A DNA stretch of 64,000 nt from Staphylococcus schleiferi (lineage in GTDB: Bacteria > Bacillota > Bacilli > Staphylococcales > Staphylococcaceae): NCBI RefSeq assembly GCF_900458895.1, contig NZ_LR962863.1:2046001-2110000 (forward strand), written 5' to 3'. This document shows, piece by piece, positions 1 through 10,139 of this stretch. The position numbers and the translations under genes were made by a program. The notes beneath the pieces are model-generated. The model did not search any database. It was not told where the DNA came from and saw only the letters and a list, made by a program, of their open reading frames with translations. Within the stretch, counting starts at the first letter, position 1, and each line of letters starts with the position of its first letter.

Positions 1-447
<447 letters not shown>

Positions 448-524
448 TCAATCAATTTTATGATCTGTTCTTAATTTTTTAAACAGACATTATTTTATCC
501 AAAACAGGTTGGCTGTTCATTGTT

Positions 525-552
525 ATTATAACGAGTAATACTTATTTTTCAA
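525..552 (-). promoter_or_regulatory. Sigma-A promoter of eno
   Basis: On the minus strand TTGAAA (547-552) is followed by a 16-base spacer and TATAAT (525-530), a near-consensus sigma-A promoter. The start site would be near 518, giving an eno leader of about 90 bases. It overlaps the 5' part of the gpmI-eno gap and would let eno be expressed apart from the upstream operon. Confidence 0.65.
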
Positions 553-558
553 AATGAT

Positions 559-2079
559 TTAGTGCTCGATTAATGATTCACCAGTCATATCTTCTGGTTG
601 TTTTAAGCCCATGATATCAAGTAATGTTGGCGCTAAGTCACCTAAGCGTCCTGTTGAACGCAAAGTATGGCCTTCTTTAGTCAAGATTACTGGAACAGGG
701 TTTGTTGTGTGCGTTGTCATTGGTTGATCATCATCTGTTAACACTTCATCAGAGTTACCATGGTCAGCAGTGATTATTGCGTGACCACCCATATCGATGA
801 TTTTATCAACGACTTCGCCGAGACATTCGTCTACAGCTTCGATTGCTTTAATAGTTGGTTCTAACTTACCACTGTGACCCACCATATCTGGGTTCGCAAA
901 GTTTAAGATAATAAGATCTAAATCGCCTTTATCTAATTCTTCTAATAATGCATCGCGAACTTCATAAGCGCTCATTTCAGGTTTTAAATCATAAGTTGCA
1001 ACTTTAGGTGAATTGATTAAACGACGACGCTCACCTTTGAATTCCTCGTTTTGACCCCCGTTCATAAAGTAAGTCACGTGAGGATATTTTTCAGTTTCTG
1101 CAATTCTTAATTGCACTAAACCGTTATCTTGTGCAACTTCACCGATTGTATTTTTCAAATCAACTTTTTCAAATACAATATGTGCATCAACTTGATCATT
1201 ATAGCCTGTAAATGTAGCAAAATATAAATCTTTAACTTGTTCAACCTCAAAACCATCAAAAGCTTTATTTGTAAAGATTTCTGAAAGTTGTCCAGCGCGG
1301 TCAGGTCTGAAGTTATAGAAAATGACTGCATCACCGTCATTTACACCATCATTTTGATTTTCTACAACAAACGGCTCGATAAATTCATCTGTCAAATCGT
1401 TATCATAGTTTGCTTGAACCCCTTCGTGTGCTGAAGGATATTTAACGACATGATCAAATCCACGAATCGCATCGTGTGCTTTTTCTTCACGTTCCCAACG
1501 TTTATCACGGTCCATTGCGTAATAACGACCAGAAACAGAAGCAAATTGACCGACACCAAGTTCTTTGAATTTATCTTCAGTTTCATCAATATATTTAAGT
1601 GCAGATTTTTGATCAACGTCACGACCATCTAAAAATGCATGCACGTAAACCTTTGTTAAACCTTTTCTTTTAGCAAGTTCTAAAATCGCATAAAGATGTT
1701 CGTAATGACTGTGCACACCACCATCAGAAAGCAGACCAAAAACATGTAATGCGGATTGATGATTCAACGCATGATCGATTGCACTGTTTAAAACCGCGTT
1801 ATCGAAAAAGTCACCTTCTTCAATAGATTTGTTAATACGTGTTAAACTTTGGTACACAATGCGTCCAGCACCAATATTCATATGTCCAACTTCTGAGTTA
1901 CCCATTTGGCCATCTGGAAGACCTACATCCAAACCACTCGCTTCAATTTGCGTTGTCGGATATTTTTCAAAATAGCGGTCAAAATTAGGTTTGTTTGCTA
2001 ATTTGACAGCATTACCATGGACTTCTTCACGATTTGCAAATCCGTCTAAAATAATAAGAGCTGTTGGCTTTTTGGCCAT
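559..2079 (-). CDS. gpmI: 2,3-bisphosphoglycerate-independent phosphoglycerate mutase
   Basis: This manganese-dependent phosphoglycerate mutase interconverts 3- and 2-phosphoglycerate. The 506-residue length is normal for the family. The alkaline-phosphatase-type metal site is visible: Asp12 in ILDG, the phosphoacceptor Ser62 in GNSEVGH, and a late ADHGNSD metal motif. The ATG at 2079 is two bases after the tpiA stop, so the two are translationally close. It sits between tpiA and eno, as in other staphylococci. It appears intact. Confidence 0.97.
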   Translation of the reverse strand: MAKKPTALIILDGFANREEVHGNAVKLANKPNFDRYFEKYPTTQIEASGLDVGLPDGQMGNSEVGHMNIGAGRIVYQSLTRINKSIEEGDFFDNAVLNSAIDHALNHQSALHVFGLLSDGGVHSHYEHLYAILELAKRKGLTKVYVHAFLDGRDVDQKSALKYIDETEDKFKELGVGQFASVSGRYYAMDRDKRWEREEKAHDAIRGFDHVVKYPSAHEGVQANYDNDLTDEFIEPFVVENQNDGVNDGDAVIFYNFRPDRAGQLSEIFTNKAFDGFEVEQVKDLYFATFTGYNDQVDAHIVFEKVDLKNTIGEVAQDNGLVQLRIAETEKYPHVTYFMNGGQNEEFKGERRRLINSPKVATYDLKPEMSAYEVRDALLEELDKGDLDLIILNFANPDMVGHSGKLEPTIKAIEAVDECLGEVVDKIIDMGGHAIITADHGNSDEVLTDDDQPMTTHTTNPVPVILTKEGHTLRSTGRLGDLAPTLLDIMGLKQPEDMTGESLIEH

Positions 2080-2081
2080 AA

Positions 2082-2891
<810 letters not shown>

Positions 2892-2897
2892 TTAAAA

Positions 2898-4088
2898 TTA
2901 TTTATTCGCAATTGCTTTAATACCAGGTAATTCTTTACCTTCTAAATATTCTAATGACGCACCGCCACCAGTTGAAATGTGTGTAAAGTCTTCTTCAAAA
3001 CCAAGTTGCATAGCTGCAGCAGCTGAATCGCCACCACCAATTATTGTTGTTGCATCTTTAAGTTCTGCAATCGCTTCACATACACCAATTGTACCTTTAG
3101 CAAAGTTACTAAATTCAAAAACACCCATTGGGCCGTTCCATACAACTGTATGTGCACCTTCAAGTTGTTTTTTGAATAACTCAACAGTTTTTGGTCCGAT
3201 GTCCATTGCTTCTTGATCAGTAGGGATTTCATCGATAGATACAGTTGTAATTTGTGCATCGTTAGAAAATTCTTTTGCCACTTTACCGTCAATTGGTAAT
3301 ACGATTTGGTCCCCTGCACGGTCTAATAAATCTTTGGCAAAATCAATTTTATCTGCTTCAAGTAGTGAAAGACCGATTTCTTTACCTTGTGCTTTTAAGA
3401 AAGTGTACGCCATTCCGCCACCGATTAACACTTTATCTGCTATTTTTAATAAGTTTTCAATGACGCCAATTTTATCAGATACTTTAGCGCCACCTAAAAT
3501 CGCAACAACAGGTTTTTCAGGATTTTCAACAACGCCACCAATGAATTTGATTTCTTTTTCCATTAAGAAACCTGCAACAGCTTCAAGGTGTGTTGAGATT
3601 CCTACGTTAGAAGCGTGTTCACGGTGTGCTGTACCGAAAGCATCGTTGACGAAAATGTCACCTAAAGATGCCCAGTATTTACCAAGTTCAGGATCATTTT
3701 TAGATTCTTTTTTACCATCTACATCTTCAAAACGTGTGTTTTCAAACATTAAAACTTCGCCTTCGTTTAATGCTTTAATGGCAGATTCTAATTTTTCTCC
3801 ACGTGTTTCTGGAATAAACTGAACCTCTTTGTTTAGTTTTTCTGATAAACGTTTCGCAACCGGTGCTAATGAGAGTTTCTCTTTATCACTTTCTTCTTTG
3901 ACTTTACCTAAATGTGAGAAAACAACAACTTTCCCACCTTGTTCAATGATATATTTTAATGTTGGTAATGCCTGAACAATTCGGTTGTCGTTCGTAATTT
4001 CGCCGTCTTTCATTGGAACATTGAAATCTGCACGCACAAGTACAACTTTACCTTTTAACTCAACATCTGTTACATCCTTTTTTGCCAT
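2898..4088 (-). CDS. pgk: Phosphoglycerate kinase
   Basis: Pgk transfers the acyl phosphate of 1,3-bisphosphoglycerate to ADP in the payoff phase of glycolysis. The 396-residue length is typical. The N-terminal substrate-binding motif RADFNVP is present near residue 20, NGPMGVFE near residue 316, and the C-terminal nucleotide loop GGGDSAAA follows. The ATG at 4088 is preceded by GAGGAGG at seven bases. A hairpin in the 132-base gap after gapA may reduce read-through into pgk. Confidence 0.97.
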   Translation of the reverse strand: MAKKDVTDVELKGKVVLVRADFNVPMKDGEITNDNRIVQALPTLKYIIEQGGKVVVFSHLGKVKEESDKEKLSLAPVAKRLSEKLNKEVQFIPETRGEKLESAIKALNEGEVLMFENTRFEDVDGKKESKNDPELGKYWASLGDIFVNDAFGTAHREHASNVGISTHLEAVAGFLMEKEIKFIGGVVENPEKPVVAILGGAKVSDKIGVIENLLKIADKVLIGGGMAYTFLKAQGKEIGLSLLEADKIDFAKDLLDRAGDQIVLPIDGKVAKEFSNDAQITTVSIDEIPTDQEAMDIGPKTVELFKKQLEGAHTVVWNGPMGVFEFSNFAKGTIGVCEAIAELKDATTIIGGGDSAAAAMQLGFEEDFTHISTGGGASLEYLEGKELPGIKAIANK

Positions 4089-4125
4089 CGAGAATCCTCC
4101 TCATAAAAAGTCATGAATTTTAAAA

Positions 4126-4156
4126 TAAGCGGAGAAGCGTTTGTGCTCCTCCGCTT
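4126..4156 (-). terminator. Hairpin between gapA and pgk, likely partial terminator or processing site
   Basis: The minus strand reads AAGCGGAG, a short GGAGC..GCTTC extension, then CTCCGCTT and an AT-rich TATTTTAAAA tract. The perfect outer stem and weak U-tract suit a leaky terminator or RNA-stabilising stem that would set gapA mRNA above the downstream genes. The functional role is inferred. Confidence 0.55.
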
Positions 4157-4220
4157 ACTACAAGCTACAAAATAGTTCGAAGCACATATAGTCGTACTTA
4201 CAATCCTATTTTAATCTATT

Positions 4221-5228
4221 TTATTTAGCGTGGCTTGCTAAATGTTCTAAAGTACGAACAAGTTGAGCAGTATATGACATTTCGTTGTCGTACCAAGAAG
4301 CAACTTTAACTAATTGACGGTCGCCAACAGTCATTACACGAGTTTGAGTTGCATCGAATAATGCACCGTAAGTCATACCTACAACGTCTGAAGAAACAAT
4401 TTCGTCTTCAGTGTAACCGAATGATTCGTTAGTTGCTGCTTTCATTACTTTGTTTACTTCTTCAACAGTCACTTCTTTATCTAAAACAACTGTTAATTCT
4501 GTTAATGAACCAGTTGCAACTGGAACACGTTGTGCACCACCGTCTAATTTACCGGCAATTTCTGGAATAACTAAACCGATTGCTTTTGCTGCACCTGTAG
4601 AGTTAGGGATAATGTTTTCAGCAGCAGCACGCGCACGACGTTTGTCACCTTTTCTGTGAGGTGCATCTTGTGTATTTTGGTCACCAGTATATGCGTGAAT
4701 TGTAGTCATTAAACCTTCAACAATACCGAATTCGTCGTGTAAAGTTTTTGCAACAGGTGCTAATGAGTTTGTAGTACATGATGCACCTGAAACAACTGTT
4801 TCAGAACCATCTAAATCGTCGTGGTTAACATTATATACGATTGTTTTAAGATCACCTTTAGCCGGTGCTGAGATTAATACTTTTTTAGCGCCTGCTTGAA
4901 TGTGTGCTTCAGCTTTTTCTTTATCTGTGAAGAAACCAGTACATTCTAATACTACGTCTACACCAAGGTCACCCCAAGGTAATTTAGCAGGTTCTGGTTC
5001 AGAGAATGATTTCACTTCTTTACCATTCACACGGAAACCACCATCAATTACTTCCACTTCTTCAGTAAAACGTCCTTGCATTGTGTCATATTTCAATAAA
5101 TGTGCAAGCATATCGTCATCTGTTAAATCGTTTACAGCTACGACCTCAATGTTTTCTACATCTTGAATTCTTCTAAATGCTAAACGACCTATTCTACCAA
5201 ATCCGTTAATTGCTACTTTTACTGCCAT
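4221..5228 (-). CDS. gapA: Glyceraldehyde-3-phosphate dehydrogenase, glycolytic type
   Basis: GapA oxidises glyceraldehyde 3-phosphate with NAD+ to 1,3-bisphosphoglycerate. The 335 residues contain the Rossmann motif NGFGRIGR (8-15), the catalytic Cys151 in SGASCTTN and His178 in TIHAYT. The position directly after cggR marks it as the glycolytic paralogue (gapA1 of S. aureus), not the gluconeogenic GapB. The start ATG has AAAGGAGG upstream. It is likely co-transcribed with cggR from the CggR-controlled promoter, and regulated by fructose 1,6-bisphosphate through CggR as known for Bacillus. Confidence 0.97.
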   Translation of the reverse strand: MAVKVAINGFGRIGRLAFRRIQDVENIEVVAVNDLTDDDMLAHLLKYDTMQGRFTEEVEVIDGGFRVNGKEVKSFSEPEPAKLPWGDLGVDVVLECTGFFTDKEKAEAHIQAGAKKVLISAPAKGDLKTIVYNVNHDDLDGSETVVSGASCTTNSLAPVAKTLHDEFGIVEGLMTTIHAYTGDQNTQDAPHRKGDKRRARAAAENIIPNSTGAAKAIGLVIPEIAGKLDGGAQRVPVATGSLTELTVVLDKEVTVEEVNKVMKAATNESFGYTEDEIVSSDVVGMTYGALFDATQTRVMTVGDRQLVKVASWYDNEMSYTAQLVRTLEHLASHAK

Positions 5229-5304
5229 GTTAATGGCCTCCTTTAATGATATTTAAAAAGTGGATCAATTCAAAATTAAACAAATCACGCACTTTTTATT
5301 ATAA

Positions 5305-6327
5305 CTAAATTGTTTCACTCGTAATGACTTTTGCCGCAGCTTCATCTGTAATTAAAACAGTATTGGGAGAAGCGATTTTAAGGTATGCCTTAATTGCAAG
5401 ACCTTTCGACGCACCACCCGCTACAGCAAAAATGTGTGCTTTTGATTGAGCTTCTTCTAACTGAATTCCAATCGTTTTAACCTTGTGAATGATGTTACCT
5501 TGTTGATCAAAATAGTATCCTAACGATTCACCGACAGCATGATGATGTTGAAGCTTTTCGATGACTTCTAATGGCGATTGTCTTCGTTTCGCCATTTTCA
5601 GCGCATCACCAATACCATGAATAGTGAATTGAGACTCTCTAATTTTATCCAATGTCTGGATAACAGAAGGTTCTTGCATCAAATTTTGATAAGTCAACTC
5701 ACTCACTTGCTCAGGGACGTATAGTGTAGTGTAGTCGCCCCCGGTTCTCTGTGCCATTCTAGAACAAATTGTGTTGGCTTGAAAAACAACATTTTGACCT
5801 AAGCCACCACGTGCTGGAACAAACAAAACATGGAAGGGAAGTTTCGACATCGCATCACTAACTGATGCCATAGTTGAACCACCCGTTACTGAAACAATTG
5901 CACGATCGTACAATTGCTTTTCAAGCAGTTGCCCAGCAATTCGACCAAGTTCTACCTTTACAGCAGAATCTGTATCGCTGTTCCCCGGAATGACATGAAC
6001 TTCATTGATATCGTATTGACCTTTAATCGTTTGAGCAAGGCGATGATAATCAGAATAATGATTGAAATAAGCATTCAACTGTGTGACTACATCCTTACCT
6101 TCTACTGTCAACGCCATACCTGTGGGTTTGACAGAAATTAACTCTTGATGTTTAAGTAAATCTGTTTCTGAACGTAAAACACGTTCTGTCAAATTCAACA
6201 TCTCACTCAAAGTTCGTCGTCCTACAGGTTGATATTTCTGAATCGTTGCTAAAATAGAGAACCTTCGATACATTTTGTCTATCAAGTCAGGCACAATTTT
6301 TTGTTGCACTTGAATCATACGTTCCAA
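5305..6327 (-). CDS. cggR: Central glycolytic genes regulator CggR (GapR), TTG start
   Basis: CggR is a SorC/DeoR-type repressor that binds its own leader and releases DNA when fructose 1,6-bisphosphate is high (known in B. subtilis). An N-terminal winged-helix segment (VGRRTLSEMLNLTERVLRSE) is followed by the sugar-phosphate-binding domain; GGSTMASV and VPARGGLG are recognisable. I chose the TTG at 6327 because AAGGGGG lies seven bases upstream, giving 340 residues. An ATG three codons further in (6318, 337 residues) is the alternative; the in-frame ATG at 6351 lacks a ribosome site. It heads the glycolytic operon, 76 bases before gapA. Confidence 0.92.
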   Translation of the reverse strand: MERMIQVQQKIVPDLIDKMYRRFSILATIQKYQPVGRRTLSEMLNLTERVLRSETDLLKHQELISVKPTGMALTVEGKDVVTQLNAYFNHYSDYHRLAQTIKGQYDINEVHVIPGNSDTDSAVKVELGRIAGQLLEKQLYDRAIVSVTGGSTMASVSDAMSKLPFHVLFVPARGGLGQNVVFQANTICSRMAQRTGGDYTTLYVPEQVSELTYQNLMQEPSVIQTLDKIRESQFTIHGIGDALKMAKRRQSPLEVIEKLQHHHAVGESLGYYFDQQGNIIHKVKTIGIQLEEAQSKAHIFAVAGGASKGLAIKAYLKIASPNTVLITDEAAAKVITSETI

Positions 6328-6359
6328 GGTAAATGCCCCCTTAATAGTCAATTAGATGG

Positions 6360-6395
6360 TCAACTTTGAGCCACGCTTTGACATTTATAGTCCCA
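6360..6395 (-). promoter_or_regulatory. CggR operator in the cggR leader
   Basis: The minus strand at 6395-6380 reads TGGGAC, six bases, TGTC. After exactly four bases comes a second, degenerate copy at 6375-6360 (CGTGGC, six bases, TTGA). This matches the known B. subtilis CggR operator plan of two CGGGAC-N6-TGTC half-operators separated by four bases. It lies between the promoter and the cggR start, the known position. The first half is essentially perfect, the second weak. Confidence 0.75.
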
Positions 6396-6433
6396 AGCAC
6401 TGTAAAAAAATATATCTTGTTGTTTACAAACCC

Positions 6434-6462
6434 ATCATACTACTGAAAAAGATAAAATGCAA
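6434..6462 (-). promoter_or_regulatory. Sigma-A promoter of the cggR-gapA operon
   Basis: On the minus strand TTGCAT (6457-6462), a 17-base spacer and TATGAT (6434-6439) form a good sigma-A promoter. The predicted start near 6427 puts the CggR operator about 30-65 bases into the transcript, so bound CggR would act as a roadblock as in Bacillus. The leader is about 100 bases. The rest of the 302-base gap to the divergent small gene at 6630 shows nothing else I can name. Confidence 0.65.
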
Positions 6463-6629
6463 GTCATAAACCATCCCAATTCAATAAAAGGTTGGACGAA
6501 TAACGACCAACAATAATCTCATATGACTTCCATTTTATTTATAGCACGTTACACCATTTTTAAACATCATTATCTATTTTATTGCAAGACGTTAAGTTAT
6601 TTCATATATTTACATAAAGAGGTGATTCT

Positions 6630-6851
6630 ATGTCAAGAGATTCCGAACAGCCCGAGGTTATAGACCCTTCAGATCCACGCTATCGTCGCCCCGAAGATAT
6701 ACAACGCGGTTTAAACGAAAATAGATATGAAGGTGGAAATTATACCTATACGCGTTACTATGGGTGTACGCCTGTAGGCTGCTTGCCAGGTTGTTTATTT
6801 TCCATTTTTTTATCAATACTTTTAACATTATTACTCAATTTACTTTTTTAA
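6630..6851 (+). CDS. Small single-pass membrane protein, unknown function
   Basis: I do not recognise a named family. The 73-residue product has a polar N-terminal half with DPSDPRYRRPED and Tyr-rich NYTYTRYYG. Next come three cysteines at CTPVGCLPGC, then a hydrophobic stretch (about residues 55-73) ending LLTLLLNLLF. It is therefore probably a small C-terminally anchored membrane protein. AGAGGTGATTCT immediately before the ATG is a fair ribosome site. It is divergent from cggR and isolated. A similar small ORF beside gapR in other staphylococci seems likely but I cannot check it. Confidence 0.7.
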   Translation: MSRDSEQPEVIDPSDPRYRRPEDIQRGLNENRYEGGNYTYTRYYGCTPVGCLPGCLFSIFLSILLTLLLNLLF

Positions 6852-6941
6852 TATGAACAAGAAGAAATAAGTCGAAATGCGCATTTTATACTTCTAGTCA
6901 ACATCCATATCAAGTGATTAGAAATAATAAAGTTGCAAAAT

Positions 6942-6990
6942 AAAAAGCATAGCCACACGCTTTATGCGTTGAGTTGACTATGCCTTTTCT
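6942..6990. terminator. Likely bidirectional terminator between convergent genes
   Basis: GCATAG (6948-6953) pairs with CTATGC (6978-6983), with an inner ACGC/GCGT stem. T-rich DNA follows on the plus strand and A5 precedes it, so it can serve both the small gene on the left and the repeat protein gene on the right. The stem has an internal loop, so strength is uncertain. Confidence 0.5.
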
Positions 6991-7086
6991 TTATCTTATT
7001 CATATAGTAACCGCGCAACACGATACGGTTCAAAATCTTCCGTTCTTCGTTTACTTTGCGTTTCAAAGTGTATTTCTTAAGCCATT

Positions 7087-7770
7087 TTAATGTTGATTAC
7101 TTTTATCTTCTGACGGTTTTTGATTTTGGCCTTGGTTTTGGTTTTGATTTTGTTGAGGTCGTTGTTGAGAATGACCATTAGGTTGTTGTGTTGAAGGTTC
7201 CTTTTTAGGCTCCTGTGTTGAAGATGGTGGCGTTTTAGGTTCGTTTGAAGATGGTTCATTCGTCTTCGGTTCCGACGATTTTGGTTCTGAACTATCTGGT
7301 TTTTCATTCGTCTTCGGTTCTTTTTTAGGTTCCTCAGTCTTCGGCTCTTCTTTCTTAGGTTTTTCTGTTTTCGGCTCTGTTGATTTAGGTTTTTGCTGCT
7401 GATTACGTTGGTTTTGTAACTCTGCTTGACGTTCCGCTTCAATCGATTGTTGACGCGCCGCTTCTAAAGATCTTTCTTGCTCCGCTTGTTCTTTTTCAAT
7501 ACTTTTTTCTTTTTCTCTCTTTTCTTGCGCTTTTTTCTCTTTTTCTTTTTTAATTTCAGCATCACGCTTTTCTTTTTGTTCCTCAATAGACTTCTCTTTT
7601 AATCGCTCACTACTTCGGTGTGATTGATCGACGAATGAAAAGATTGCAAACACTAATCCTGCTAGCAATAATAATACGACAATAATACTGATAATCGCTA
7701 AACCTCGTTTTTTCTTTTTCCCGTTTTCAGCATATTTTGGTCCTTGTCCACTTCTTTTTGGTGCTGACAT
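7087..7770 (-). CDS. Membrane-anchored Lys/Glu coiled-coil and Pro/Glu/Lys repeat protein, unknown function
   Basis: Unrecognised 227-residue protein. Visible architecture: a basic cytoplasmic N-terminus (KKKKR at 18-22), one transmembrane helix (about 23-47), and a highly charged Lys/Glu-rich segment likely to form a coiled coil (about 52-125). A disordered region with repeated EPK units (about 130-190) and a Gln/Asn-rich tail follow. There is no LPXTG signal, so it would be a type II membrane protein whose tail crosses the wall. AGAGAGGG precedes the ATG. Low complexity makes similarity searches unreliable. It is monocistronic between the small membrane gene and the sRNA candidate. The EPK-rich DNA is repetitive, so length could vary between strains. 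Confidence 0.75.
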   Translation of the reverse strand: MSAPKRSGQGPKYAENGKKKKRGLAIISIIVVLLLLAGLVFAIFSFVDQSHRSSERLKEKSIEEQKEKRDAEIKKEKEKKAQEKREKEKSIEKEQAEQERSLEAARQQSIEAERQAELQNQRNQQQKPKSTEPKTEKPKKEEPKTEEPKKEPKTNEKPDSSEPKSSEPKTNEPSSNEPKTPPSSTQEPKKEPSTQQPNGHSQQRPQQNQNQNQGQNQKPSEDKSNQH

Positions 7771-8201
7771 GATTTTCCCTCTCTTTATTAAGATCTCAAT
7801 CTATTTAGTTTAAGCTATATTTATTTTTAAACTTACGTCTTGTCTGCCTTGTGATATTACAATTATACAATATTAGAAAGTTGACGACTATGTGACTTTT
7901 AAATTAATAACATTCAATATAAATCATATCACTCAAAACGACAAGGCACCAATTATCGAAATCTCCTAAATCAAAACCATGATCCATCTCACTCACCTTT
8001 TATGAAACAACACTACCCAAAACTATGATTCATTACTATTGTAACGAAATGGGGCATATTAAGTCCAAATTGCTATTGAATCTAAAAAACTTCCATGCCT
8101 CATCTGCTGATACTACTTTCAAGGTGAAGTTTAAAAATAATCATAATGAGGAAATGATTAACTATTACACCATTAATCATCTAAACATAAACGAAGATAA
8201 T

Positions 8202-8325
8202 AAAAAGAGGTCTGAATGCTGCATCATTCAGGCCTCAACTAAAGGGAGTCAAAAATTACCTTCGTCGTATATATTATGGGGTATACTGAATTTAATTAAG
8301 AGATGTATTAATTATCGAAGGTACT
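8202..8325 (-). ncRNA. Candidate trans-acting small RNA with C-rich loop and intrinsic terminator
   Basis: On the minus strand a TATAAT box (8329-8334) precedes a predicted transcript of about 120 bases. Its 5' end TACCTTCG (8323-8316) is exactly complementary to CGAAGGTA (8264-8257), closing a large 5' domain. A single-stranded linker follows with TTTTTGACTCCCTTTAG, a UCCC motif able to pair with Shine-Dalgarno sequences. A 12-bp terminator hairpin (8207-8236, one G-U pair) and T5 then end it. This plan matches the UCCC-bearing Rsa RNAs of S. aureus. From memory RsaH maps near clpP/gapR there, but I could not verify identity. The plus-strand ORF across this region is not credible. Confidence 0.65.
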
Positions 8326-8328
8326 TCT

Positions 8329-8379
8329 ATTATAACGCACTTTGTGAATTAATAAACACACTTTAATGCATTTAAAGTG
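8329..8379 (-). promoter_or_regulatory. Promoter -10 of the sRNA and upstream palindromic site
   Basis: TATAAT on the minus strand at 8329-8334 lacks a good -35 box. Just upstream lies a perfect dyad CACTTTAA-TGCAT-TTAAAGTG (8359-8379), and a further CACTTT copy occurs at 8339-8344 beside the -10 region. Poor -35 plus a palindrome suggests an activator or repressor site. The regulator is unknown; a TTGTGAA Rex-like half-site also occurs at 8342-8348. Confidence 0.4.
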
Positions 8380-8436
8380 AAAAGTTAATGTCTGTTCTAT
8401 GACAATAATATGAACAAGTCAAAAGGAGTGGTTTAA

Positions 8437-9339
8437 GTGACGAATTATTTAATAACTGGTGGCACAGGTATGGTTGGTACAGCACTAGTTGAAGACATTT
8501 CACAACGACCTGATTCAATGATTTACATCCTTACACGTAGCGATCGAAGTTCAAAATCTTCGCGTATTCAATATATAAATTGGAATCAAACGGGTTGGGA
8601 ACAAAAAGTCCCCGACATTGATATCGTTATTAACTTAGCAGGCGCGACGTTAAATAAAAGATGGACAAAGACGCATCAACAACTTATGATGACAAGCCGA
8701 ATACAATCCACGCGCGCACTATATGACTTATTTAAAACACGCAAGCAAAAGCCGAGTGTGCTTTTCAACGCAAGTGCGATGGGATATTATCCACCATCTC
8801 ATACTGCAACGTATACGGAAGACTTTCGTACAACACCACATGATCTTTTATCCGAAATCGTTTATCAATGGGAAAAGCAGGCTTCACTATTTGAATCACT
8901 AGGTACACGTGTGATTTTAGGCCGATTTGGCCTCATCCTCTCTCAAAATGGTGGCGCTCTGCCTATGATCGAAAAACCTTATCGTTTCTTTGTAGGAGGG
9001 CGTATCGGTAGTGGTCATCAATGGTATTCATGGATTCATCTTGAAGATTTAAAACGCGCAATTCTATTCTTGATTGATCATAAAACAGCTTCCGGTGTGT
9101 ACAACCTTGCTGCACCTGCGCCTGAAACGCAAAATCAGTTTGGGAAAATACTTGGAAATACGTTGCATCGCCCCCACTACACATGGATGCCAGCTACACT
9201 TATGCGACTAGTTCTAGGGAAAATGTCAACATTGGTACTTGATACACAATTCATCGTCCCTCAAAAACTCAATCAGCTCCACTTTACATTTAATTATCCA
9301 ACGCTTTCACTTGCACTTAATGACATCTATAGCCATTAA
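8437..9339 (+). CDS. TIGR01777-family NAD(P)-dependent epimerase/dehydratase (YfcH/SulA-like)
   Basis: A short-chain dehydrogenase-like protein of 300 residues, the normal length. The N-terminal nucleotide motif TGGTGMVG (about residues 7-14), the [13 protein letters not shown] segment, NASAMGYYP (catalytic Tyr region) and [10 protein letters not shown] are characteristic of the TIGR01777 family. That family is often annotated cell-division inhibitor by weak homology; the substrate is unknown. The GTG start at 8437 has AAAAGGAGTGG upstream. It is the usual neighbour of clpP in staphylococci. It is a single gene with its own terminator. Confidence 0.9.
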   Translation: MTNYLITGGTGMVGTALVEDISQRPDSMIYILTRSDRSSKSSRIQYINWNQTGWEQKVPDIDIVINLAGATLNKRWTKTHQQLMMTSRIQSTRALYDLFKTRKQKPSVLFNASAMGYYPPSHTATYTEDFRTTPHDLLSEIVYQWEKQASLFESLGTRVILGRFGLILSQNGGALPMIEKPYRFFVGGRIGSGHQWYSWIHLEDLKRAILFLIDHKTASGVYNLAAPAPETQNQFGKILGNTLHRPHYTWMPATLMRLVLGKMSTLVLDTQFIVPQKLNQLHFTFNYPTLSLALNDIYSH

Positions 9340-9402
9340 GTGAACTGACCCGTGTTGAATGCTAAAAGTGCTCCGATGATATCATTTCTAGTGATATAAT
9401 CA

Positions 9403-9450
9403 ATCAGAATTGACACGTTGAAACACCATACATGTCAGTTCTGATTTTTA
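9403..9450 (+). terminator. Rho-independent terminator after the TIGR01777 gene
   Basis: ATCAGAATTGACA pairs with TGTCAGTTCTGAT (13 bp with one G-U), followed by TTTTTAAT. Confidence 0.8.
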
Positions 9451-9487
9451 ATGTTATCGCTAATTAAATCGCGCACATAAAGACACT

Positions 9488-9976
9488 TTATTTTAATTGT
9501 ATCTGATAAAACGCAAGATTAAGCCATTGTTCAAATTTATATCCAACTTTCTCTAACGTTCCCATATGTCGAAATCCAAATTTTTCATGTAACAGTTTAC
9601 TTTGTATGTTTTGATCATCAATACCTGCCACCATCGTTTGAAACTGTTTTTCACGGGCATCTTGAATTAATATTTCTAATAATTGAGAAGCAATGCCTTG
9701 TCTTCTCGCATTAGGACTGACGTATAAAGAATGTTCGATCGTAAATTGGTAAGCGGGCCAATTTCTAAATTGACCATACGTAGCAAAGCCTAAGACCTCC
9801 CCATTCCGTTCGTATACAAATACAGGTTGTTGTAATTGTTGTTTCGTTTGAAACCATTTTTCACGTTCTTCTAATGTTACTGTTTCATATGTATAGACAG
9901 CAGTCGTATGCTTAATCGCATGATTGTAGATTTCTTGAATTTGAGTCAGATCATTCACTTGTGCCTGTCTTATCAC
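9488..9976 (-). CDS. GNAT N-acetyltransferase, phosphinothricin acetyltransferase-like (YwnH type)
   Basis: A 162-residue acetyl-CoA-dependent acyltransferase. The GNAT core is clear: a strand with VLGFATYGQFRNWPAY, then LYVSPNARRQGIASQLLE, which holds the pyrophosphate-binding R-R-Q-G-I-A loop, and a C-terminal FEQWLNLAFYQ typical of the PAT/YwnH subgroup. Relatives acetylate methionine sulfoximine or related amino acid analogues; the actual substrate is unknown. I chose the GTG at 9976 because GGGGAG lies seven bases upstream; an ATG at 10000 is in frame but less well placed. It is downstream of clpP, separated by a terminator. Confidence 0.85.
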   Translation of the reverse strand: MIRQAQVNDLTQIQEIYNHAIKHTTAVYTYETVTLEEREKWFQTKQQLQQPVFVYERNGEVLGFATYGQFRNWPAYQFTIEHSLYVSPNARRQGIASQLLEILIQDAREKQFQTMVAGIDDQNIQSKLLHEKFGFRHMGTLEKVGYKFEQWLNLAFYQIQLK

Positions 9977-10027
9977 GTCTTTTCTCCCCTTTTCCCTCAT
10001 TTAAATAAAGCCTATTTATTTTTTCAT

Positions 10028-10083
10028 TAAAAAAGAGTGGCGCATAAATCTAAAATACGCTTTCAGATTTCATTGCTCCACTC
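10028..10083 (-). terminator. Rho-independent terminator of clpP
   Basis: On the minus strand GAGTGG pairs with CCACTC, with inner AAATCTGA/TAGATTT pairing, and a run of T follows. It lies between clpP and the GNAT gene. Confidence 0.75.
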
Positions 10084-10139
10084 ATTACATATTAAGATGA
10101 GATAGGTTCATCATCTTATAAATAACAGAAACTTCTCTA

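Noticed and set aside
7077..7442. 121-codon minus-strand ORF inside the EPK repeat gene
   Set aside because: A shifted-frame shadow of the repetitive coding sequence; Lys/Arg/Asn-rich without own start signals.
8025..8366. 113-codon plus-strand ORF
   Set aside because: No ribosome site, AT-rich random-looking composition, and it runs across the predicted terminator and promoter of the minus-strand sRNA.
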